The notes under the pieces: generated by a model
The model's input: only the letters and a program-made list of their open reading frames with translations
The model's database searches: none
Told to the model about the DNA's origin: nothing
Shown: positions 1 to 5,364 of the stretch, one piece after another
Layout of the letters: every line of letters starts with the position of its first letter
How positions within the stretch are numbered: position 1 is the stretch's first letter
Position numbers and translations under genes: made by a program
Assembly (NCBI GenBank): GCA_023427845.1
Contig: JAEYZX010000160.1
Span: 1-5,364, forward strand
Reading direction: 5' to 3'
Length of the DNA: 5,364 bases
From: Bacteroidota bacterium
Lineage (GTDB): Bacteria; Bacteroidota; Bacteroidia; Flavobacteriales; Flavobacteriaceae

Positions 1-797
1 TCAACAAACAGCACTTTTTTTATGAGGTAGTTAACGGTTTCAAGATCGGCTCTGGTTCCGATCAGGATCTCGGGATAGATGTGCCCGCCGGTATGGATCA
101 GCCGCGGAGTACCGCCAATGGCCTTGACGCTTGCGACCATCAGGATTGCATGGTCGTCGCAGTCACCGGAGAAATTCGGAATCGATTCGCTCGCAGTTGC
201 AATGTATTCGCGTCCTTTTGGATCGCTTACATAATTCCACCTCGCGTTGATTTCCTTAAACACCGCAAAACACTGGATTAATGTCCGATATTCGCCGTAT
301 CCCTTTATGTCTTTGAAATGTTCGGTGGTTGTCCATACGGCAAAGTTCCGAACCGTGGGATTGTCGTACTGAACCGCTTTGAGGATTTTGGATTTATTCG
401 GAAACGGAAGTAATTTGGAAATTATCAGGTCTTGCGGGTTTGGCGAGTCGATCATTGCATAAATCATGTAACGGTAGTCTTCGTACACGCTGTTGAAACC
501 GTAACTTCCGAAAGCGCTGCCATAAGCGAGCCATAACAAATACAAAAACAGTGTAACTATCAGGATACGCCGCAAAAGGCGAAGAATTAACTGAATAATA
601 ACTAGAAGCAAAATGAACAGCAATATCCTGTCAATTTGATTCGGCCATTGCGGATCGATGATATTGTGGTGGATAATTATAAAAACAGGTACGGCTATCA
701 GTAAATTCAGCAGAAAAATAATGATTGAGTCCCAGGGTTTTTTAACCTGAAGCGCCAACCGTATTTTTTTGAAAGGGATTTCATTGAATTTTACCAT
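1..797 (-). CDS. Membrane-anchored transglutaminase-like protein, 3' end cut by window edge
   Basis: The reading frame is open from an ATG at 797 to the left edge, giving 265 residues with the C-terminus missing. An in-frame TAA (822-824, the stop of the preceding gene) lies just upstream, and 797 is the first ATG after it. The N-terminus is basic (K10, K11, R13, K19, K20). Hydrophobic stretches follow at about 24-43, 58-71 and 78-93, with a basic RLLRR between the last two. By the positive-inside rule this suggests three membrane spans and a periplasmic C-terminal domain (inference). That domain carries the transglutaminase-like core: GDCDDHA with candidate nucleophile Cys213, then GGHIYPE with candidate His239. 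The expected acidic third residue would lie at or beyond the edge. Such folds act as cysteine proteases, peptidases or transglutaminases, and the substrate cannot be told here. It starts 24 bases after the binding-protein-like gene, so it is probably the third gene of that operon. There is no clear ribosome binding site. Confidence 0.82.
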   Translation of the reverse strand, partial: MVKFNEIPFKKIRLALQVKKPWDSIIIFLLNLLIAVPVFIIIHHNIIDPQWPNQIDRILLFILLLVIIQLILRLLRRILIVTLFLYLLWLAYGSAFGSYGFNSVYEDYRYMIYAMIDSPNPQDLIISKLLPFPNKSKILKAVQYDNPTVRNFAVWTTTEHFKDIKGYGEYRTLIQCFAVFKEINARWNYVSDPKGREYIATASESIPNFSGDCDDHAILMVASVKAIGGTPRLIHTGGHIYPEILIGTRADLETVNYLIKKVLFV

Positions 798-821
798 AGC
801 CACTACACGGAAGCAGCCGTT

Positions 822-1667
822 TTAGCTGTGTACCATCTCAACAAAAGTACCTTTTTTATCTATAACAGATAATTCAACCAATTGATTTTGAATTTTGTTT
901 AACATAGTCTCATCCATCGGTTTTTGCGACCATTCGGTAAGTGACAGCCACTCGCGTATATCTTCGGGTTTTTGGTTGAACCGGGTTGCAAGGATTAGAT
1001 CGATATTTGATATTTTCTTGAAAGCCGCTGTTTTTTTGTTGATGATTTCGAGCATCTTTGAGATGCTTCCGGAGTTTTGTTGAAGAAATGCATCACTTAC
1101 TGCAATTACAAAACATGGCCACGGAGTTGGACAATCGCCTAATCTTCTGAAAATATTGCTGTCAACCAACGGTTTTGTCATAAATCGTTCCCACATGAAA
1201 TAATCGGCGTTGCCTTTCGTAAGCGCTTCGACAGCTCCGTCAATGGTATGTACAATTTCAAATTTTGGCTGATGCTGCCATTGTTGGTTTGCAGCGTTCA
1301 CATACGCCATAAGCTGTGAGCCTGAACCGGGGCGACTAATCGCTGCTTTTTTACCGTCGAGCTCCGACAGATTTTTAAATTGCGATGAGGCGGCAACATG
1401 AATTCCCCAAATCAGTGGCGATTCGACGTAGACCTGAACGATTTTGCTTGGGTTTCCGGCAACAATGTCTTTTATGATTCCTTCGGTGAGGATTACCGCG
1501 ACATCGGTTTCGCCTTCCCGAAGCATTTGGCAAAGTTTACCGGTTCCTTCGGGTACATCGGTCCATTTTACATCAAGGCCTTTTGACTCAAACTCACGAT
1601 TCTCTATGCAAAGTTGCCACGGAAGGTTAAAGTGTTCGGGAACACCTGCTATATTTATTTTAGTCAT
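822..1667 (-). CDS. Cytosolic periplasmic-binding-protein-like (type II fold) protein, ligand unknown
   Basis: This is a complete 281-residue protein with the layout of the SsuA/NMT1/THI5-type solute-binding superfamily. A first lobe opens with a beta strand and GVPEHFNLPW (8-17), then EGTGKLCQML (40-49) and a TDVAVILTEG stretch (54-63). A hinge region leads to a second lobe with ISRPGSGSQLMAYV (110-123), DYFMWERF (155-162) and PTPWPCFVIAVS (180-191). It starts MTKINIAG with no signal peptide, lipoprotein box or membrane segment, so it should stay in the cytoplasm, unlike transporter binding proteins. No ABC permease or ATPase gene is adjacent. From memory, this resembles the Candida albicans CA3427 family, a binding-protein fold shared by fungi and many Bacteroidota with unknown ligand; that assignment needs a search. 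The gene begins 34 bases after the uridine phosphorylase stop and is probably cotranscribed with it. An A-rich AAGAAGAA run precedes the ATG. A substrate-binding enzyme or a sensor are both possible. Confidence 0.88.
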   Translation of the reverse strand: MTKINIAGVPEHFNLPWQLCIENREFESKGLDVKWTDVPEGTGKLCQMLREGETDVAVILTEGIIKDIVAGNPSKIVQVYVESPLIWGIHVAASSQFKNLSELDGKKAAISRPGSGSQLMAYVNAANQQWQHQPKFEIVHTIDGAVEALTKGNADYFMWERFMTKPLVDSNIFRRLGDCPTPWPCFVIAVSDAFLQQNSGSISKMLEIINKKTAAFKKISNIDLILATRFNQKPEDIREWLSLTEWSQKPMDETMLNKIQNQLVELSVIDKKGTFVEMVHS

Positions 1668-1701
1668 TTCTTCTTGTTTAGGGATAAGAGAAACAGGTGA
1701 A

Positions 1702-2580
1702 TTAGGATGCGGATTTATCGGACAATTTTTGCAATGTATACGTGATCAATTCATCTACGGCTTTATAAGGGTCGGAACTAAAAGTCCCCGATGCACGATT
1801 CGCGATAATGGCATTCAATGATAATGCGTTGTGGCCCAATAATGCTGCAAGTCCGTAAATTGCCGCAGTTTCCATCTCGAGATTAGTTATACGGACATCG
1901 TTATGACTGAAGCTATCCATCTTCGAATTCAGCGCGTCATCCTCTATAGGCAGACGTAAGATTCGTCCTTGCGGACCATAGAATCCGCCGGCAGTTGCAG
2001 TGATTCCTTCGTGCATAATGTCGCTTTTGATAATATCGGCAAGCATTTCCGAACCCGAAATCATATACGGCCGCCCCTTTTTCAAATCCCAATTGGTATG
2101 CTTGACAAACGCATCTTCGAAATCCGGATTTGAAATGTGTTCCATTTGATAAGAGCGAAGCATATTGTCAAGTCCGAGTGCATATTTCGACATCACAAAG
2201 CTGTCAACCGGAATATCGGCGTGCAGCGAGCCTGAAGTGCCAATTCGAACTATGTTAAGCGATGTCAGTACTTCTTTTGGACGTCGGGACTCAAGATCTA
2301 TATTAACCAGAGCGTCGAGTTCGTTCATCACGATATCGATATTGTCCGGTCCGATGCCGGTAGACATTACGGTAATACGTTTACCGCGATAGGTTCCTGT
2401 TTGCGTTTTGAATTCGCGTTTCTGCGTAGAATATTCGATATGTTCAAAGAACATTGTGATTTTCTCGACGCGATTCTGATCGCCCACAAAAATGATGTCA
2501 TTGGCGATATGTTCAGGACGAAGATTCAGGTGATAGACGCTTCCGTCTGGATTGAGTATGAGTTCTGAGGATTGGATCAT
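1702..2580 (-). CDS. udp: Uridine phosphorylase (PNP/UDP family)
   Basis: This 292-residue protein belongs to the PNP_UDP_1 nucleoside phosphorylases, which cleave nucleosides with phosphate to ribose-1-phosphate and free base in pyrimidine salvage in the cytoplasm. Family motifs appear in order. GDQNR (33-37) and RIGTSGS (112-118) form the phosphate site. STGIGPDNIDIVMNEL (73-88) is the conserved glycine-rich helix start. FYGPQGR (200-206) follows, and NLEMETAAIYGLA (233-245) is the ribose-binding Glu-Met-Glu segment. FYGPQGR matches the FYxGQxR uracil-recognition motif of uridine phosphorylases, with Gln204 and Arg206 as the base-binding pair, which favours uridine over purine nucleosides. 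The length is nearer the human UPP1 type (about 310) than E. coli Udp (253). It is the first gene of the apparent three-gene operon. Upstream lies the G-tract repeat; the 12 bases before the ATG are A-rich with no Shine-Dalgarno. Thymidine or broad pyrimidine activity is not excluded. Confidence 0.9.
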   Translation of the reverse strand: MIQSSELILNPDGSVYHLNLRPEHIANDIIFVGDQNRVEKITMFFEHIEYSTQKREFKTQTGTYRGKRITVMSTGIGPDNIDIVMNELDALVNIDLESRRPKEVLTSLNIVRIGTSGSLHADIPVDSFVMSKYALGLDNMLRSYQMEHISNPDFEDAFVKHTNWDLKKGRPYMISGSEMLADIIKSDIMHEGITATAGGFYGPQGRILRLPIEDDALNSKMDSFSHNDVRITNLEMETAAIYGLAALLGHNALSLNAIIANRASGTFSSDPYKAVDELITYTLQKLSDKSAS

Positions 2581-2603
2581 TTTGGTTTTTGTGTTGGTGA
2601 AAA

Positions 2604-2689
2604 GGGTTAGGGATAAGGGAAAAGGGAAAAGGGAAAAGGCATAACGTATAAGGGATTAGGGATAAGGGATTAGGGAAAAGGGATAAGGG
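2604..2689. repeat. Heptad G-tract tandem repeat (GGGAWWA-like), two blocks
   Basis: The plus strand carries eleven GGG tracts spaced mostly every 7 bases. Block one has tracts starting at 2604, 2610, 2617, 2624 and 2631. Block two has tracts at 2652, 2659, 2666, 2673, 2680 and 2687, in perfect 7-base register. The 3-4 base spacers are TTA, ATAA, ATTA or AAAA, so the unit is degenerate. About 18 bases including GGCATAACG separate the blocks. CGTTAT (2695-2700) is the inverse of ATAACG (2641-2646) and brackets block two. Any four neighbouring tracts satisfy the canonical G-quadruplex pattern on the plus strand. A transcript of the minus-strand genes would instead be C- and U-rich. The repeat fills most of the 134 bases between the SUI1-like gene and the uridine phosphorylase, so it sits in the likely leader or promoter region of the latter. 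No function can be assigned from sequence. Confidence 0.93.
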
Positions 2690-2714
2690 AACAGCGTTAT
2701 TCCTTAATCGATTA

Positions 2715-3065
2715 TCAGCTTCCGACGCGTTTTACGTTATAACCTTCACTTTTTAGTATTTCCATAATTTTATCGCGGAAATTGCCCTGGATGATGATTT
2801 CATTGTCTTTTACGGCACCTCCCACGCCGCATTTGTTTTTAAGCATTTTGCCGAGCGTTTTAAGATCTTCTTCATCTCCGTCGAATCCTTTGATTATTGT
2901 GGCAATTTTTCCGCCTCTGTTTTTTTTATCCAAATGCGCTTCGAGTTTCTGTTTTCCGGGAGGGAGAGTTTCATTTACGCCATCGTCGCTTCCCGGATCG
3001 AAGTCTTTGTTCGTCGAGAATACGAATCCGCCAAGGTCATTTAAACTTGTTAATTTTTTTGCCAT
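2715..3065 (-). CDS. yciH: SUI1/eIF1-like translation initiation factor (YciH family)
   Basis: From the ATG at 3065 this is a 116-residue protein, the usual length for bacterial YciH. A TTG 24 bases further upstream (3089) would add eight residues, FSNSCPI among them, that fit nothing in the family and would overlap the hairpin at 3088-3119, so the ATG is preferred. The N-terminal ~40 residues (MAKKLTSLNDLGGFVFST...) are the typical flexible arm, and the SUI1 fold runs from about 45 to 112. Hallmarks are RGGKIATIIKGF (50-61), the segment LKNKCGVGGAVKDN (75-88) and IIIQGNFRDKI (90-100), ending GYNVKRVGS. Eukaryotic and archaeal eIF1/aIF1 control start-codon selection on the small ribosomal subunit. 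E. coli YciH can discriminate initiation complexes in vitro, but its cellular role is poorly known. It is preceded by a terminator-like hairpin and followed by the G-tract repeat, so it may be transcribed alone; I found no TAnnTTTG promoter in the short upstream gap. Confidence 0.93.
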   Translation of the reverse strand: MAKKLTSLNDLGGFVFSTNKDFDPGSDDGVNETLPPGKQKLEAHLDKKNRGGKIATIIKGFDGDEEDLKTLGKMLKNKCGVGGAVKDNEIIIQGNFRDKIMEILKSEGYNVKRVGS

Positions 3066-3087
3066 AATTGGGCATGAATTTGAAAAC

Positions 3088-3119
3088 AAAAAGACATCAA
3101 GCGAAACTCAATGTCTTTT
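3088..3119 (-). terminator. Probable intrinsic terminator of the oxygenase gene
   Basis: Read on the minus strand, 3119-3107 (AAAAGACATTGAG) pairs with 3101-3089 (CTTGATGTCTTTT) as a continuous 13-bp stem containing two G-U wobbles. The loop is five bases, TTTCG. A T-rich run (five T, G, four T) follows at once. The hairpin begins 16 bases after the oxygenase TAA. The stem is A/T-rich, so its strength is uncertain. Because the stem also begins with an A run, it could work from the other strand too, but no plus-strand gene leads into it. Confidence 0.7.
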
Positions 3120-3134
3120 CATCATATAAGAGTA

Positions 3135-4085
3135 TTATTTCTTTATCAACCCCAAATCAACCAAGCGTTCGTGCAGGAATTCGCCCGCCGTTATGTCTTC
3201 GTATAATTTTGGATGCTCTTCATCGATACAGCTTTCAAGGCAATCGAGTTTCATATCGCTCACCGGGTGCATAAAAAACGGAATTGAATATCGCGATGTT
3301 CCCCATAACTCCCTCGGTGGGTTAACGACCTGATGTATCGTCGATTTCAACCGGTTATTTGTGTGCCGGGACAACATATCGCCAACATTGATCACCAACT
3401 CGTCGGGCTCGGCAATTGCGTCAATCCAGTCGCCGTTGTGGTTCATCACTTGCAGTCCGCGTCCTTGTGCGCCCATCAACAAAGTAATTAAGTTAATGTC
3501 GCCGTGTGCTGCTGCACGAATCGCATTTTCAGGCTCCGATGTAATTGGCGGGTAATGAATAGGGCGAAGGATTGAATTTCCTTCCTCGGCATATTTGTCG
3601 AAATAAAATTCGTCAAGTCCAAGATGAAGCGCCAGTGCCCTTAGTACATAAATCCCTGTTTTTTCAAGCATTTGGTAGGCTTCTTTGCCAACTTCATTAA
3701 AGCGCGGCAACTCTTTTACTTCAACATTATCCGGATATTCCGAGGCATATTTTGAATCTTTGCCGACATACTGCCCAAAATGCCAAAACTCTTTTAAATC
3801 ACCTTCTTTTCGGCCTTTAGCATGTTCTTTGCCAAATGATACATACCCACGCTGTCCACCGATTCCGGGAATTTCATACTTTTCTTTTTGTTCAAGCGGC
3901 AATGAAAAGAAATTTTTTACTTCAGTGTACAATTCGTCTACAAGCTGGTCGTCCAAAAAATGACCTTTTAAGGCTACAAAGCCAATGTCTTCAAAAGCCC
4001 TTCCGATTTCATTTACAAATTTTTGTTTACGTTCCGGGTCGCCCGAAAGGAAATCACGCAAGTCAACACTGGGAATGTTCTGCAT
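3135..4085 (-). CDS. 2-oxoglutarate/Fe(II)-dependent oxygenase, isopenicillin N synthase-like family
   Basis: This 316-residue protein has the two-part layout of the IPNS/plant 2-ODD family. An N-terminal DIOX_N-type domain (about 3-110) opens with IPSVDLRDFL and contains GFVALKGH (35-42). A C-terminal double-stranded beta-helix domain spans about 170-275. The iron ligands are visible as His194 and Asp196 (AAHGDINLITLL, an HxD motif) and His251 (STIHQVVNP). Arg265 and Ser267 in SRYSIPFF form the RxS pair that binds the 2-oxoglutarate carboxylate in this family. With all these residues present it should be a working non-haem iron oxygenase in the cytoplasm. Such genes are common in bacteria that make no beta-lactams; oxidation, hydroxylation or ethylene-forming-type chemistry are all possible, and the substrate is unknown. 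It is divergently arranged with the E1 gene, with a promoter-like TACATTTG about 50 bases before the ATG and a terminator-like hairpin after the stop, so it is probably monocistronic. Confidence 0.92.
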   Translation of the reverse strand: MQNIPSVDLRDFLSGDPERKQKFVNEIGRAFEDIGFVALKGHFLDDQLVDELYTEVKNFFSLPLEQKEKYEIPGIGGQRGYVSFGKEHAKGRKEGDLKEFWHFGQYVGKDSKYASEYPDNVEVKELPRFNEVGKEAYQMLEKTGIYVLRALALHLGLDEFYFDKYAEEGNSILRPIHYPPITSEPENAIRAAAHGDINLITLLMGAQGRGLQVMNHNGDWIDAIAEPDELVINVGDMLSRHTNNRLKSTIHQVVNPPRELWGTSRYSIPFFMHPVSDMKLDCLESCIDEEHPKLYEDITAGEFLHERLVDLGLIKK

Positions 4086-4134
4086 ACAGTTTAAATTTTG
4101 TTAATAACTTTAACGGGCATAACCCTTGATAAAA

Positions 4135-4142
4135 CAAATGTA
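4135..4142 (-). promoter_or_regulatory. Bacteroidota-type -7 element upstream of the oxygenase gene
   Basis: The minus strand reads TACATTTG here, an exact match to the TAnnTTTG -7 consensus used by the Bacteroidota primary sigma factor. It lies 50 bases before the oxygenase ATG, implying a leader of roughly 40 bases. A good -33 TTG is not seen; the best partner is a TTC at about the right spacing. The call rests on the motif and its position only. Confidence 0.45.
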
Positions 4143-4226
4143 AAGAATAAATTTTATTGCGAATTTTAAAAGTTATGAACATACCAAAAAAACAAAACAA
4201 ATAGGCACTAAGCTGTTTATTTTTTA

Positions 4227-4234
4227 TACTTTTG
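4227..4234 (+). promoter_or_regulatory. Bacteroidota-type -7 element upstream of the E1 dehydrogenase gene
   Basis: TACTTTTG matches the TAnnTTTG -7 consensus and ends 24 bases before the E1 start codon, implying a short leader of about 15-20 bases. No clear TTG -33 box sits 19-21 bases upstream. Together with the element at 4135-4142 it makes the 173-base gap (4086-4258) a plausible pair of divergent promoters. No operator palindrome was recognised between them. Confidence 0.45.
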
Positions 4235-4258
4235 GTCGGTAAAATATTCACGCGAAAA

Positions 4259-5364
4259 ATGAACTTTGAAAGAAGAAACCTGACCGACGATCAGTTATTG
4301 GATTTGTATAAAAGGCTTATAAAGCCTCGGCTTATAGAAGAAAAAATGCTGATTCTGATTCGTCAGGGCAAAGTTTCAAAGTGGTTTTCCGGAATCGGGC
4401 AGGAAGCGATTTCTGTAGGCGTTACAGCCGTTCTCGAAAAAGACGAATATATACTTCCGATGCACCGAAACCTTGGTGTTTTTACCGGCCGTGATATTCC
4501 GTTGCACCGATTATTTTCGCAATGGCAGGGGAAGGCAAACGGATTTACAAAAGGGCGTGACCGCTCGTTCCACTTTGGTACCCAAGAGTATAAAGTAGTT
4601 GGTATGATTTCGCACCTTGGTCCGCAACTTGGCGTGGCCGACGGAATTGCTTTGGCCGATAAACTCAAAAAGAATGGAAAAGTCACTGCTGTATTTACCG
4701 GTGAAGGCGCAACCAGCGAAGGTGATTTTCATGAAGCGTTAAACATTGCGGCAGTTTGGGATCTTCCGGTATTATTTATTATTGAAAATAACGGGTACGG
4801 ACTATCAACTCCTACAAACGAGCAATACCGTTGTGAAAACCTTGCCGATAAAGGGGTGGGCTACGGAATGGAATCACATATTCTCGATGGCAACAACATC
4901 CTCGAAGTTTATAATGAATTATCGCAAATTGTCGCGTCGATGCGAGCAAACCCGCGCCCGGTGCTGATCGAGTTCAAGACCTTTCGGATGCGCGGACACG
5001 AAGAAGCAAGCGGGACCAAATATGTACCAAAAGAACTAATGGACCTATGGGCCGAAAAAGATCCCGTGGATAATTTCAGACGTTACCTTATCAAACAAAA
5101 CATATTACGTACCGATAAAGACGAACAGTGGCGAGATGATATCCGGAAGGAAATCGATGAAAACCTTGCGATTGCCAACAACGAACCTGAGATAAAAGCA
5201 AGTCTCGAAAACGAAGTCAACGATGTTTACAGGCCGTATGAATTCAAAGAGATAAAATCTTCTTCGGAAACCGCTAACATCCGGTTCATCGATGCAATTT
5301 CAGAAGGATTGGGACAGTCGATGGAACGGCACGGGAACCTGGTGTTAATGGGCCAGGATATAGC
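4259..5364 (+). CDS. 2-oxoacid dehydrogenase E1 component, fused alpha/beta chains, 3' end cut by window edge
   Basis: The frame is open from the ATG at 4259 to the right edge (368 residues). It encodes the thiamine-diphosphate-dependent E1 of a 2-oxoacid dehydrogenase complex, which decarboxylates a 2-oxoacid and passes the acyl group to lipoyl-E2. The alpha part covers about 1-330. WFSGIGQEA (42-50) and PMHRNLGVF (67-75) lie near the cofactor site. The thiamine-diphosphate motif starts GEGATSEGDFHEA (148-160) and ends ENN (176-178). RMRGHEEASGTKY (243-255) holds His247 in the active-site/phosphorylation-loop region. GEG in place of GDG also occurs in branched-chain E1 alpha chains, so branched-chain 2-oxoacids are a likely substrate, though not proven. 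After a linker, NIRFIDAISEGL (340-351) and LVLMGQDI (361-368) match the start of an E1 beta chain, with no stop between. The full protein would be expected at about 650-700 residues. There is no Shine-Dalgarno; a TACTTTTG promoter element lies just upstream. Confidence 0.92.
   Translation, partial: MNFERRNLTDDQLLDLYKRLIKPRLIEEKMLILIRQGKVSKWFSGIGQEAISVGVTAVLEKDEYILPMHRNLGVFTGRDIPLHRLFSQWQGKANGFTKGRDRSFHFGTQEYKVVGMISHLGPQLGVADGIALADKLKKNGKVTAVFTGEGATSEGDFHEALNIAAVWDLPVLFIIENNGYGLSTPTNEQYRCENLADKGVGYGMESHILDGNNILEVYNELSQIVASMRANPRPVLIEFKTFRMRGHEEASGTKYVPKELMDLWAEKDPVDNFRRYLIKQNILRTDKDEQWRDDIRKEIDENLAIANNEPEIKASLENEVNDVYRPYEFKEIKSSSETANIRFIDAISEGLGQSMERHGNLVLMGQDI

Noticed and set aside
806..820. 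Small ACGG/CCGT hairpin between the binding-protein-like and transglutaminase-like genes.
   Set aside because: A four-base stem is expected by chance and has no T tract.
1444..1821. A 125-codon plus-strand open frame antisense to the binding-protein-like and uridine phosphorylase genes.
   Set aside because: It crosses two well-supported genes on the other strand and resembles no protein family; its residue mix is that of an antisense shadow.
2604..2689. CRISPR array or telomere reading of the G-rich repeat.
   Set aside because: The 7-base unit has no spacers of CRISPR length and no cas genes are near. It resembles TTAGGG only in part and lies between genes well inside the sequence.
2705..2714. 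Perfect 10-base palindrome TAATCGATTA next to the SUI1 stop.
   Set aside because: It is too short, AT-rich and without a T tract, so it is not supportable as a terminator or operator.
3066..3089. An upstream TTG start for the SUI1-like protein adding eight residues.
   Set aside because: The added residues are not family-like and overlap the terminator hairpin; the ATG at 3065 gives the usual YciH N-terminus MAKK.
2782..3129. A 115-codon plus-strand open frame opposite the SUI1-like gene.
   Set aside because: The opposite strand encodes a clear YciH/SUI1 protein; the plus frame is serine/proline-rich shadow sequence without motifs.
3135..4085. Beta-lactam biosynthesis role for the IPNS-like gene.
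   Set aside because: The family is broad and no peptide synthetase or acyltransferase gene accompanies it, so the name describes the fold only.
4063..4251. A 62-codon minus-strand frame across the divergent intergenic region.
   Set aside because: It overlaps the oxygenase start and both promoter motifs, and is an AT-rich chance frame with no recognisable domain.
4363..4686. A 107-codon minus-strand open frame inside the E1 gene.
   Set aside because: It is antisense to the conserved thiamine-diphosphate-binding region of E1 and shows no family features.

Overview
The window reads as ordinary chromosomal DNA from a member of the Bacteroidota. The order cannot be fixed from the sequence. Supporting signs are moderate-to-low GC, start codons with little or no Shine-Dalgarno sequence, two copies of the Bacteroidota -7 promoter motif (TAnnTTTG) in the single divergent intergenic region, and a fused alpha/beta E1 dehydrogenase of a type common in that phylum.

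Layout: five genes lie on the minus strand, from about 4085 down to the left edge. In transcription order they are an isopenicillin-N-synthase-type 2-oxoglutarate/Fe(II) oxygenase (3135-4085), a SUI1/eIF1-like translation factor of the YciH family (2715-3065), a uridine phosphorylase (1702-2580), a cytosolic periplasmic-binding-protein-like protein with no signal peptide (822-1667), and a membrane-anchored transglutaminase-like protein cut by the left edge (1-797). One gene points the other way: the thiamine-diphosphate-dependent E1 component of a 2-oxoacid dehydrogenase (4259 to the right edge), an alpha chain running directly into the start of a beta chain.

Transcription units: a 13-bp hairpin followed by a T-rich run (3088-3119) probably ends the oxygenase transcript. 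The last three minus-strand genes (uridine phosphorylase, binding-protein-like, transglutaminase-like) are separated by only 34 and 24 bases and look like one operon. Between the SUI1 gene and this operon lies a G-rich 7-base-period repeat (2604-2689) with eleven GGG tracts. It is the only strongly non-coding-like structure in the window.

No mobile element, CRISPR array, tRNA, rRNA or defence system was seen, and there is no gene-free stretch over 300 bases. The two items most worth a second look are the heptad G-tract repeat upstream of the uridine phosphorylase, and the cytosolic binding-protein-like gene, whose family resembles the fungal CA3427 group and whose ligand I do not know. The other genes are recognisable members of known families, and I see no convincing new system.
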